The position numbers were made by a program, and so were the translations under genes. The notes beneath the pieces are model-generated. The model had not been told where the DNA came from, ran no database searches, and was given only the letters and a program-made list of their open reading frames with translations. From Cryptosporangium minutisporangium (GTDB lineage: Bacteria; Actinomycetota; Actinomycetes; Mycobacteriales; Cryptosporangiaceae), in the NCBI RefSeq assembly GCF_039536245.1, contig NZ_BAAAYN010000039.1, forward strand, positions 1 through 52,000: DNA of 52,000 bases, given 5' to 3'. This document shows, one piece after another, positions 26,698 to 34,414 of this stretch (its first letter is position 1; every line of letters begins with the position of its first letter).

Positions 26698-28719
26698 ATG
26701 CCGAGCAGGTGGCACGAGCCGTTCACGGTTTTCCAGACGAACCTGCAGGAGATCGACGCGACGATGGACGTCGAGGCCGCGCTCGACGTCCTCGAACGCC
26801 ACGGCGCGGACACCTGGCTGCTCAACGCCGGTGGGATCGGCGCGTTCTACCCGACCGAGCTTCCGTTCCAGGCGCGGAACCCGTTTCTCGCCGATCGAGC
26901 CTCGGGCGACCTGCTGGGTGACGCCGTGACCGCGGCCGCCCGGCGCGGTGTGCGGGTGATCGCCCGCCTCGACCTCTCCAAGATCACCGCGTCCGTCGCC
27001 GCCGAGCACCCCGATTGGCTGTTCCGCACGGCCGCGGGCGAGCCGCAGGTGTACCACGCGCTGCACAGCACGTGCCCGTCCGCGGAGTACTACCAGGAGC
27101 GGGCGCTGGACATCTTCGACGAGATCCTCGACCGCTACGACGTCGGCGGGTTCTTCGTCAACTGGTTCAACTTCAACGAGCGCGACTACAGCGAGGTCGT
27201 CCACGGTGCCTGCCACTGCGGGGTGTGCGTCAAGCGGTTCGCCGAGTTCAGCGGGGGACTGGAACTCCCCGACGGCCAGCAGTCCCCGGGTTTCGGGCTG
27301 TGGCGGCGCTACACCGAAGCGACGCTGACCGGGCTGGGGCGGAAGTACGTCGACCATGTGCGCCCGCGCGGACGTGACCTCGCGATGATCCTGAACAGGG
27401 GCGGAACGGTCAGCTACCAGGAGGGCAACAACGCCTTCCGGCACTTCCCGGGCAAGGACTTCTGGCCACACGCGACGGCGGAGGCGGTGAGTGCCCATGT
27501 CACCACGCGGTCGCAGACCCCGCTGATCCTCAATGCGGCCGCACACATCGACTCGACGTACCGCCTCGGAGCCGAGCAGCCGGAACAGGTGGCCCACTAC
27601 CTGCTCCAGGCGATCGCTCGCGGTGGGAATCCGTCGACCTATCTCCTCGGAGCACCGGGGCGAGTTCCGATGGACAGCGTCGCGCTGGCCGAAGAGGTCT
27701 CCCGGTTCCACCGCCGGCATCACGACCTGTACGCGGCGCTGCGGCCTGCCGCCACCATCGCGCTGGTCAAGCCAGGGCTCGGACAGGGCGGCTACGCGGC
27801 CTACTTCGACATGCTCGAGGAGTTCCGGGGAGCCTACCTGGCGGTGCAGCAGAGGCACTTGCCGTTCGACGTGCTCACCCTCGGGGCGCTGCCAGCCGCG
27901 ACGCTCGATCACTACCGCCTCGTCCTACTGCCGAACGTGGGAGCGATCGGGTCGGAGGCGGCAAGCGTGCTCGACGCGTTCGTCGAGCGGGGCGGCAACG
28001 TGCTGACCACCGGGAACAGTGCGATCACCGCAGGCGGGGGGGTCGAGCTCGCAGCCGCGCCGGCGCTGCGCCGGATCGGCGCGGAGTCCTCCGGCGACGC
28101 GCTCCGGTCGACGTACGCGACACTCGCCGACCAGCCGCACCTGGACGAGTTCCGACTCGTCGACTCGGTCGTGCCGGTCTTCGGGGCGAACGCGCGCTAT
28201 GTCTGGAAGCCAGGTGCGACGAAGGCCGGATCCGTACTCGCGCAGGCTCCGTGGGGGCCACCGGAGCTCAGCTACGGCCACGTCGTGACCGGAGATCCCG
28301 CGGTCGCCTCGATCCGGTACGGGAAGGGCACCACCGCGACGATCCCGTGGACCGTCGGCCGCACCTATCGGGAGTTCGGCAAGACCGACGTGCGTGACCA
28401 CCTGCTGCGGGTGGCCGAGCCGATGGCCGACGCCCAGCTGACCGCGGACCTGCCCGAGCAGGTCGAGCTGATCCTCGGCCGCGACGACGAGGGCTACGTG
28501 GTGCACCTGCTCAACCTGACCGGGGCCGGGCGACGCTCGTTCGGGCCGCACGTCCCGATCGACGGCGGCCACCTCGTCCTCCGCCGCGCGGCGGGAAACG
28601 AACGAGCCACCGCCCTGGTCGCCGGCCGCGAGCTGACGGTCCGACGGAACGAAGACGCACTCGTCGTCGAACTGCCGACCATCGACCTGTTCGAGGTGGT
28701 CCGCATCCGACCGGCCTGA
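26698..28719 (+). CDS. Putative glycoside hydrolase, GHL6/GH42-like
   Basis: A 673-residue cytoplasmic protein without signal peptide. The N-terminal half is a TIM-barrel-like domain of the hypothetical glycosyl hydrolase 6 type: VIARLDLSK, HPDWLFRTAAGEP near residue 105, YDVGGFFVNWFNFNERD, and a cysteine cluster C172-C174-C177 (CHCGVC) before KRF. Residues about 370-450 resemble the GH42 beta-galactosidase trimerisation domain (PFDVLTLGALPAATLDHYRLVLLPNV, FVERGGNVLTTGNS). A small beta domain ends the protein. It starts 14 bp after dppF with AGGAGA upstream of the ATG. It probably cleaves the imported glycoside; substrate and catalytic residues are unproven. Confidence 0.75.
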   Translation: MPSRWHEPFTVFQTNLQEIDATMDVEAALDVLERHGADTWLLNAGGIGAFYPTELPFQARNPFLADRASGDLLGDAVTAAARRGVRVIARLDLSKITASVAAEHPDWLFRTAAGEPQVYHALHSTCPSAEYYQERALDIFDEILDRYDVGGFFVNWFNFNERDYSEVVHGACHCGVCVKRFAEFSGGLELPDGQQSPGFGLWRRYTEATLTGLGRKYVDHVRPRGRDLAMILNRGGTVSYQEGNNAFRHFPGKDFWPHATAEAVSAHVTTRSQTPLILNAAAHIDSTYRLGAEQPEQVAHYLLQAIARGGNPSTYLLGAPGRVPMDSVALAEEVSRFHRRHHDLYAALRPAATIALVKPGLGQGGYAAYFDMLEEFRGAYLAVQQRHLPFDVLTLGALPAATLDHYRLVLLPNVGAIGSEAASVLDAFVERGGNVLTTGNSAITAGGGVELAAAPALRRIGAESSGDALRSTYATLADQPHLDEFRLVDSVVPVFGANARYVWKPGATKAGSVLAQAPWGPPELSYGHVVTGDPAVASIRYGKGTTATIPWTVGRTYREFGKTDVRDHLLRVAEPMADAQLTADLPEQVELILGRDDEGYVVHLLNLTGAGRRSFGPHVPIDGGHLVLRRAAGNERATALVAGRELTVRRNEDALVVELPTIDLFEVVRIRPA

Positions 28720-28765
28720 CGCACCGCCGGCGCCCAACCCCGCTCTCTCATGTCGAAGGATGTTC

Positions 28766-31360
28766 ATGCCCTCGCTCGATGCCAGCGCCCCTCCCACCGT
28801 GGACGGCACGTCCTCCGTCCTCGAGCAGGAGACGGTCGCCTGGGCCGTGGGCAGGCTGCGGAGTGCCGCGCCACGGCGCGGCGACCTCACCGTCGTGCTG
28901 ATCGCCGCCGACGACGGCGCACGTCTGGCGTTGGAAGGCCTGCCCGACCCACTGGACGAACCGGAGTCCTACACCCTCTGGGCCAGGAGCGACGTGCGGG
29001 TGGTGATCAGTGCGGCGGACGAACGGGGATTCGCCTATGCGCTCACCGAGCTGGCGGAGCGTCTCACCGCAAGTCCGGGGCTGGAGCCAGGGAGCCCGGA
29101 ACAGCACCGTCCCGCCGTGCCGATCCGGGGGATCGCGCGGGCGTTCTCCAGCGTCGAGGAGGACCTGCCGTGGTTCCGCGACCGCCGGTTCTGGCTCGAG
29201 TACCTCGATTTCCTGGCCGCACAGCGGTTCAACCGGTTCCACCTGGCGCTGGGCATGCAGTACAACTACGGCACCCCGTCCGGCCGCCACGCCACGGACA
29301 ACTACCTCTGCTTTTCCTACCCCTTCCTCCTCGACGTCCCCGGCTCCGGCGTCCGTGTCCAAGGACTGTCCGAGCAGGGACGGGACGACAACTTCGCGGC
29401 GCTCGCCTTCATCGCCCGGGAATGCCGACGCCGCGGCCTGAGCTTTCAGCTCGGCCTGTGGAACCATGCCTACGACTACGGATGGGCCTCCGAACACACC
29501 CATCCGGTCCTCGGACTGGCCCGGCAGACCCACGCGGAGTACTGCGCCGCCGCGCTCGGGATGCTGCTGGAGAAGATTCCGGAGATCGACGGCCTGACGC
29601 TCCGGCTGCACTACGAGGGCGGCATCTTCGAGAACGAACGCCAGGTTTTCTGGGAACGCATCTTCCGGGCCGTCTCCGACGCCGACCGGCCGATCACGCT
29701 GGAACTGCACGCCAAAGGCGTCGATCAGGCGCTGCTCGACGCCGCGCGGAAGCCGAATCTCACGCCGATGCTGTCTTTCAAGTACTGGGCAGAGCACCTG
29801 GGCCTGCCCTACCACCAGGCGTCGATCCGAGCGTTCGACCGCGCGTTGCCGGTCAGCCGGGAACGCCTTGGCGAGCTGGCGAAACTCATCGGCATCACCG
29901 AACTCACCCGCCGGTTCACCCGCTACGGCTACGCCGACTTCCTCGACGAAGACCGGGACGTCGAGGTGATGTTCCGGGTGTGGCCCGGCACCCAGAAGCT
30001 GCTGCTCTGGGGCGATCCTGCTCTCGCTGCCGGCTACGGCAGGTACGCGACGTTCGGCGGCTCGCGAGGCGTGGAATTCAGCGAGCCGTTGTTCTTCAAG
30101 GGCCGCAAGGGCAGCGGCGTGCCCGGCGGCCGCGAGGTGTACGCGCGGGACGGCCTCCGGCTCGGCGCCGCGGACTGGCGCAAGTACCGCTACACCTACC
30201 TGCTCTGGGGCCGGCTGACCTACGACCCGGACGCCCGGCCGGAGACCTGGCAGCGGCTGCTCCGCGCGGACTACGGCGACGCCGCGGCGGACGTCGAGCA
30301 GGCACTGGCGTCGCTGAGCCGGATCCTGCCGCTGGTGACCGTGGTGCACGCGCCGAGCGTGAGCAACAACGTGTACTCACCCGAGACCTACCGGGACGTG
30401 CCTCTCTCGGCCTGGGTACGAGCCCGGCCGTACGAGTTCGACAGCCGTGCGCCCAACTGGGTCGAGGTGGGCTCGTTCGACCCGGCCCTCTTCTACGCGG
30501 TCGGTGAGTACGCCGACGACGCGCTCGCGGGCGCCCTCTCCGGACGGTACACACCGCTCGAGGTCGCCGGCTGGATCGAACGATTCGTCGCCGACGGCGA
30601 GGCGGCGACCGAACGGGCCCGCACGCACGCGGACACCGACGACCCGCAAGTGCAGCGGACCCTGATCGACGCCGCGGCACTGGCCGGCCTCGGTCGGTTC
30701 TTCGCGGCCAAGCTCCGCGCGGCCGTCGACTACGCCTTCTTCCTGCGGAGCGGCGAGCCGGCGAGGATCGACGAGGCGGTGCGGCTGCTGGAGGCGGCCC
30801 ACGCGGCCTACGGAAGCGTCCGCGACGTCACTGCTGGCGTCTATCGGCCCGGCCTGGCGTTCGGTCCGGCGGAGACCGAGTGGGCGGACTGGGGGGCCAA
30901 CCTCGACGCGATGGCCGACGATCTGCGAGCGCTGCGTCTGGAGCGCGACCGGGCCGGCGCCGCACCGCCCCCCGCACTCGCCTCGGCGCCCGCTCGGCGC
31001 GAGACCCGGTGGGACTGTGGCGTACGCGTCGAGGTTCCCGAGTCGTTCGTACGTAGCGAGCCGCTCGTGGTGCGGGTGGTGGGGGAGGGGGTGGCCGACC
31101 TATCGGGCGCGGCGCTGTATTACCGGTACGTCGACCAGTCGAAGGACTACGTGCGCGCCGAGATGAAACGTACCGACGAGGGATTCGCCGCGACGATCCC
31201 GGCCGAGTCCACGGCGACTTCCTACCCGCTGATGTGCTTCGCCGAGGTTCGCCGCGTCGACGACGCTCCGGTCTTCGTGCCCGGCTTCGACCCCGATCTG
31301 TCCAACCAGCCGTACGTGGTGGTCCACAGCACGGAGTGGAAGGCAGGCCGCACCGGTTAG
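28766..31360 (+). CDS. Putative glycosidase of unassigned family
   Basis: An 864-residue protein with no signal peptide. Residues about 1-105 resemble the GH20b/GH67 N-terminal domain (VVISAADERGFAYALTELAERL). A barrel-like region follows: IRGIARAFSSVEEDLPWF, LEYLDFLAAQRFNRFHLAL, and LRLHYEGGIFENE with E284 as a candidate acid. A helical region of about 200 residues and a C-terminal Ig-like sandwich (GAALYYRYVDQSKDYVRAEM) complete it. I cannot assign a CAZy family. ATG 28766 is preferred over ATG 28760 because GAAGGA sits at the right distance. Last gene of the operon; its stop overlaps a remnant on the other strand. Confidence 0.75.
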   Translation: MPSLDASAPPTVDGTSSVLEQETVAWAVGRLRSAAPRRGDLTVVLIAADDGARLALEGLPDPLDEPESYTLWARSDVRVVISAADERGFAYALTELAERLTASPGLEPGSPEQHRPAVPIRGIARAFSSVEEDLPWFRDRRFWLEYLDFLAAQRFNRFHLALGMQYNYGTPSGRHATDNYLCFSYPFLLDVPGSGVRVQGLSEQGRDDNFAALAFIARECRRRGLSFQLGLWNHAYDYGWASEHTHPVLGLARQTHAEYCAAALGMLLEKIPEIDGLTLRLHYEGGIFENERQVFWERIFRAVSDADRPITLELHAKGVDQALLDAARKPNLTPMLSFKYWAEHLGLPYHQASIRAFDRALPVSRERLGELAKLIGITELTRRFTRYGYADFLDEDRDVEVMFRVWPGTQKLLLWGDPALAAGYGRYATFGGSRGVEFSEPLFFKGRKGSGVPGGREVYARDGLRLGAADWRKYRYTYLLWGRLTYDPDARPETWQRLLRADYGDAAADVEQALASLSRILPLVTVVHAPSVSNNVYSPETYRDVPLSAWVRARPYEFDSRAPNWVEVGSFDPALFYAVGEYADDALAGALSGRYTPLEVAGWIERFVADGEAATERARTHADTDDPQVQRTLIDAAALAGLGRFFAAKLRAAVDYAFFLRSGEPARIDEAVRLLEAAHAAYGSVRDVTAGVYRPGLAFGPAETEWADWGANLDAMADDLRALRLERDRAGAAPPPALASAPARRETRWDCGVRVEVPESFVRSEPLVVRVVGEGVADLSGAALYYRYVDQSKDYVRAEMKRTDEGFAATIPAESTATSYPLMCFAEVRRVDDAPVFVPGFDPDLSNQPYVVVHSTEWKAGRTG

Positions 31361-31490
31361 TCGGTCTGGGCCCGTAACCCGACCGCGGCCACCCCGGCGG
31401 CCTCCTCGTGGTCGAAGGTGTCCCCGGAGACGCCGATCGCCCCGACGAGGTTTCCCGAGTGGTCCCGCAGAGCACGCCCCAGGTACCGGC
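31357..31490 (-). pseudogene. GlcG/HbpS-family remnant
   Basis: About 43 codons read LGRALRDHSGNLVGAIGVSG followed by DTFDHEEAAGVAAVGLRAQ and a TAA at 31357-31359. This is the C-terminal signature of the GlcG/HbpS (DUF336) family. Nothing of the N-terminal domain is present upstream, where the second LacI gene ends at 31553. It is a stump, overlapping the stop of the converging glycosidase gene. Confidence 0.5.
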
Positions 31491-31552
31491 ACCAGCGCCC
31501 CGCCGATCGCCGCCGTCGCGGCTGAGGAGTTCGCGGTACTCCGCGGTGTACG

Positions 31553-32608
31553 TCACCTGCGAGCGCCGGTCATCAGGTCTCGTCCATGCAGCGATCGCTG
31601 CTGGCTGCGCGCGGTGGTCGAGGCCCGGACGACGAGACGGGCCGGAAGCGTCACCGGTTCCTGGGAGCGGGGCTGCGCGCCGCGCACGATCGCGAGCAGA
31701 TTGTGGACGGCCGTCCGGCCCATGTGGCGCAGGGGTGCCGCCACCGTGGTCAGCGCGGGGGTAACCAGGGCGGCCGGGAAGATGTTGTCGAATCCGATGA
31801 CGCTGACGTCGCGGGGAACGTGGGCACCGTGTGCGGCGAGGGCACGGATGAAGCCGATCGCCATGAGGTCGTTGTAGGCGATGACCGCGCTGGTGGGGTG
31901 GTGGACGAACTCGGCGGCGGCGCCCCCCCCCCCGGCGACGGTGGGTGCGTACGGTCCGAGGCGGCGGGCGTGTAATCCGAGGAGGGGGGCGTTTTCCCGG
32001 AGTGTCCGCCACCGCATGCCATCGACCCAGGACGCCTCCGGTCCCGCCAGGTAGGTCACGCGTTCGTGTCCGAGCTCGGCGAGGTGGGCCGCGGCGTGGC
32101 GCGCGCCGCCTGGATTGTCGGTGACCACGCAGGGGACATCGACCAGTGCGCGGTTGAGCAGGACGACCGGGCGTTGCTTCGCGATCGTGCGGATCGACGA
32201 GTCGGGCATCCGGGATGTCGCTAGGACGATGCCATCAACGGCGGCCACCGCTCGTTCGAGCGTCTCGCGTTCCTGGGCACTGGACTCTTGGGCGTCGGAG
32301 AGCAACAGCGTGTAGCCGGCTTCCGCAGCGGTGGCTTGAGCACCACGGATGATCTCGTTGTGGAATGGATTGGTGACGTCGGAGATGACGAGCGCGATCA
32401 TCGACGTCCGGCCGGCCTGCAGCGCCTGGGCTATCGGGTTGACGTGGTAGCCCAGTACTGACGCGGCCTCGTGGATTCGGCGTGCGGTTTCTGAGCTGAC
32501 GCGGCCGGGACGGGCGAACGCACGGGAAACCGTGGAAGTGGCGACACCCGCAGCTCTCGCGACGTCCTGCATCGTTGGTGTCCGTCCAGGGCGAGCAAAG
32601 TCGGTCAT
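31553..32608 (-). CDS. LacI-family transcriptional regulator
   Basis: A 351-residue LacI repressor. HTH TMQDVARAAGVATSTVSRAFARPG, hinge VNPIAQALQAGRTSMIALV, and effector-domain motifs DVTNPFHNEIIRGAQ, YLAGPEASWVDGMRW and VIGFDNIFPAALVTPAL are present. ATG 32608 follows GGGGAAGAGG. The coding strand contains a run of eleven G (11 C at 31923-31933 on the plus strand) giving AGGGGA, a slippage-prone tract in the effector domain. No intact operon lies next to it on its own strand. It could control itself through the palindrome at 32767 or act on the converging glycoside operon. Confidence 0.9.
   Translation of the reverse strand: MTDFARPGRTPTMQDVARAAGVATSTVSRAFARPGRVSSETARRIHEAASVLGYHVNPIAQALQAGRTSMIALVISDVTNPFHNEIIRGAQATAAEAGYTLLLSDAQESSAQERETLERAVAAVDGIVLATSRMPDSSIRTIAKQRPVVLLNRALVDVPCVVTDNPGGARHAAAHLAELGHERVTYLAGPEASWVDGMRWRTLRENAPLLGLHARRLGPYAPTVAGGGGAAAEFVHHPTSAVIAYNDLMAIGFIRALAAHGAHVPRDVSVIGFDNIFPAALVTPALTTVAAPLRHMGRTAVHNLLAIVRGAQPRSQEPVTLPARLVVRASTTARSQQRSLHGRDLMTGARR
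31923..31933. repeat. Homopolymer of 11 C
   Basis: An uninterrupted run of eleven C on the plus strand within the second LacI gene, encoding glycines on the minus strand. Gain or loss of one base would truncate the effector domain. Such tracts are prone to slippage in vivo and to sequencing error. Confidence 0.8.
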
Positions 32609-33164
32609 GGCGCCTCTTCCCCGACGGTGCATCCCGTCGACCGGATCTACGTCGTTACGAGGTGCCGATGCGGAGGTGGCTGGCGGACCTCGGCACGACG
32701 GCGTGCGGCGTCGGAGACGCCTTCCGTGATGCGTCACTGCTCTCGAACGTGCAGATACTAGCTGGATAACGCGCGTTAGTGGCGGTTCAGTCACCGTGGC
32801 AGACGGTGCCTTGGGCGTCAATAGTCGGCGCGCGTCGAATCGGTTCGGCCGCTTTGATCGGTCAGGAGATGGCCCCGTGGGCAGCCACCTCGGCGAGAGC
32901 CGGTGCGTTGAGGAGATGCGGGCGCCGGCTGATGACCCGGCCGCAACGGAGATCCTCTTCTGGCCGGCGCGGTGCCAGATGGAGTACCCAGCCTCGGCGC
33001 GGCGCCAGGTGCCCGGGTAGACCTGAGCTCCGAGCCGATCGACGAACTCGGCACGGGCCGCCGCTCGAACGCTACTAGGCCTTCCCGGATCCGATCGTCC
33101 GCGACGTCCCGCCGTGAGGTCGTCACTGGACCTGCGACAAGCAAGCCGCAGTGGAGGGAGGGGC
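32609..33164. other. Gap with no supported gene
   Basis: About 550 bp between the second LacI gene and the DUF1330 remnant. Short open frames on both strands are arginine/proline rich and show no family resemblance. The only clear element is the palindrome at 32767-32778. The LacI promoter should lie in 32620-32770. The rest may be decayed coding sequence. Confidence 0.4.
32767..32778. promoter_or_regulatory. Palindrome TAACGCGCGTTA, candidate LacI operator
   Basis: A perfect 12-bp palindrome with central CG pair, 158 bp upstream of the second LacI start. LacI-family operators are short palindromes with a central CG, so this is a good candidate autoregulatory operator. No intact gene begins to its right, suggesting that the divergent target has been lost. 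Confidence 0.45.
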
Positions 33165-33344
33165 TCAGGCCGAGGGGCGCGGCGCGAAGCCCGCGACGAT
33201 CACGACATTGGTCTCGGCAGCGGCGTGCCGGAGCGGCTTGGCCCTGGCGTACCCGTCGGACTCGTACCAGGCGCGGGCGGCCTCGACTCACTGGAACTCC
33301 AGGACGACCGTGCGGTCACCGTGCGTGGAATGACCCATGGTTGT
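33165..33344 (-). pseudogene. DUF1330-family protein, internal stop
   Basis: Reading on the minus strand: HGDRTVVLEFQ, then a TGA in place of a codon, then VEAARAWYESDGYARAKPL, RHAAAETNVVIVAGF and a stop at 33165-33167. The VEAARAWYxSDxY pattern is the DUF1330 signature (small ferredoxin-like fold protein of about 95 residues). The in-frame stop and lack of a proper N-terminus mark it as decayed. Confidence 0.65.
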
Positions 33345-33373
33345 TCAGACGGAACGGCGCACCGCCACGTAGC

Positions 33374-34414
33374 TCACGAGTGTGCGCTGTCGTGGATTTC
33401 GCCGACGAGTTCTTCGAGCATGTCTTCGAGTGCGACGAGGAAGACTCCGTTGGCGTCGCGGGCTTGGGCGAGGTGGGCGCCGCTACGCCGGAGCGCGGCG
33501 ATGCCTTCGCGGATGGTGGCGTCCGGGGGGATGGAGGGCAGCTCGCGGATGATGTCGTCGGGGATGGTCGCGGTGTGCGGGACGTTGTGGGTGACGGTGT
33601 CGATGACGACGTCTTTGAGGTGCAGATATCCGATCGGCGTTCCGCCCTCGTCGATGATCGGGAATCGGGAGTAGCCGGTTCGCGCGGCGGTGTCCTCCAC
33701 GTGTTCCAGGGTCGAGGTCCGGGGCACGGTGACGAGGTCGGCGAGGGGGAGCGCGACCCGGCGGACGGTGCGTTCGTCGAGGCTCAATGCGCTGGTCAGG
33801 AGGGTGTGTTCGGCGGGTTCGAGCAGCCCCGCACGGCGGGATTCGGTGAGGAGGTCGGCCACTTCGTCACGGGTGAAGGCGCTGGTCACCTCATCTTTCG
33901 GCTCTACCCGGACGAGCCGCAGAACCGCGTTGGCGACGGCGTTGAGCGCGACGATCACCGGCTTGAGCCCGCGCACCACCGCAACGAGCGCGGGAGCGAG
34001 CAGGAGCGCGGCGCGGTCGGGGCCGGCGAGCGCGATGTTCTTGGGCACCATCTCGCCGATTACGACGTGCAGTCCGACGATGAGCAGCAGCGCGATGGTG
34101 AAGGCGATCGGGTGCAGGAGGTCGTCCGGGACGCCGAGACCGTGGAACGGACGTTCGATCAGGTGCGCCACCGCGGGCTCACCGATCGCGCCGAGGGCCA
34201 GCGTGCAGATCGTGATGCCGAGCTGGGCGCCGGCCAGCATGAGGGAGACGTGTTCCATCGCGTACAGGGTGGTGCGGGCCGCACGGGAGCCGGCGGCGGC
34301 GCGGGGTTCGATCGCGGTGCGGCGGGCGGAGATGAGCGCGAACTCCGCGGCGACGAAGAACGCGTTGGCCAGCAGGAGGGCGACCGTGAGGGCGACCCCG
34401 GCCCAGTCGCTCAT
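33374..34414 (-). CDS. CNNM/CorC (hemolysin-family) membrane protein
   Basis: A 346-residue protein with an N-terminal DUF21/CNNM membrane domain of about four segments (VALTVALLLANAFFVAAEFALI, GAQLGITICTLALGAIGEPA, VVIGEMVPKNIAL). A pair of CBS domains follows (RVALPLADLVTVPR, YSRFPIIDEGGTPIGYLHLKDVV). The CorC-HlyC transporter-associated domain found in the partner is absent. The family is linked to magnesium/cobalt transport. Its ATG overlaps the stop of the upstream paralogue (ATGA), and the two probably work as a heteromer. Confidence 0.9.
   Translation of the reverse strand: MSDWAGVALTVALLLANAFFVAAEFALISARRTAIEPRAAAGSRAARTTLYAMEHVSLMLAGAQLGITICTLALGAIGEPAVAHLIERPFHGLGVPDDLLHPIAFTIALLLIVGLHVVIGEMVPKNIALAGPDRAALLLAPALVAVVRGLKPVIVALNAVANAVLRLVRVEPKDEVTSAFTRDEVADLLTESRRAGLLEPAEHTLLTSALSLDERTVRRVALPLADLVTVPRTSTLEHVEDTAARTGYSRFPIIDEGGTPIGYLHLKDVVIDTVTHNVPHTATIPDDIIRELPSIPPDATIREGIAALRRSGAHLAQARDANGVFLVALEDMLEELVGEIHDSAHS

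Noticed and set aside
28748-30349. Long minus-strand frame opposite the 864-residue protein
   Set aside because: The plus-strand frame has ribosome-binding site, operon context and domain-like segments; the minus frame does not.
32796-33291. Short frames on both strands in the gap left of the DUF1330 remnant
   Set aside because: Composition is random-like and no family signature was recognised.
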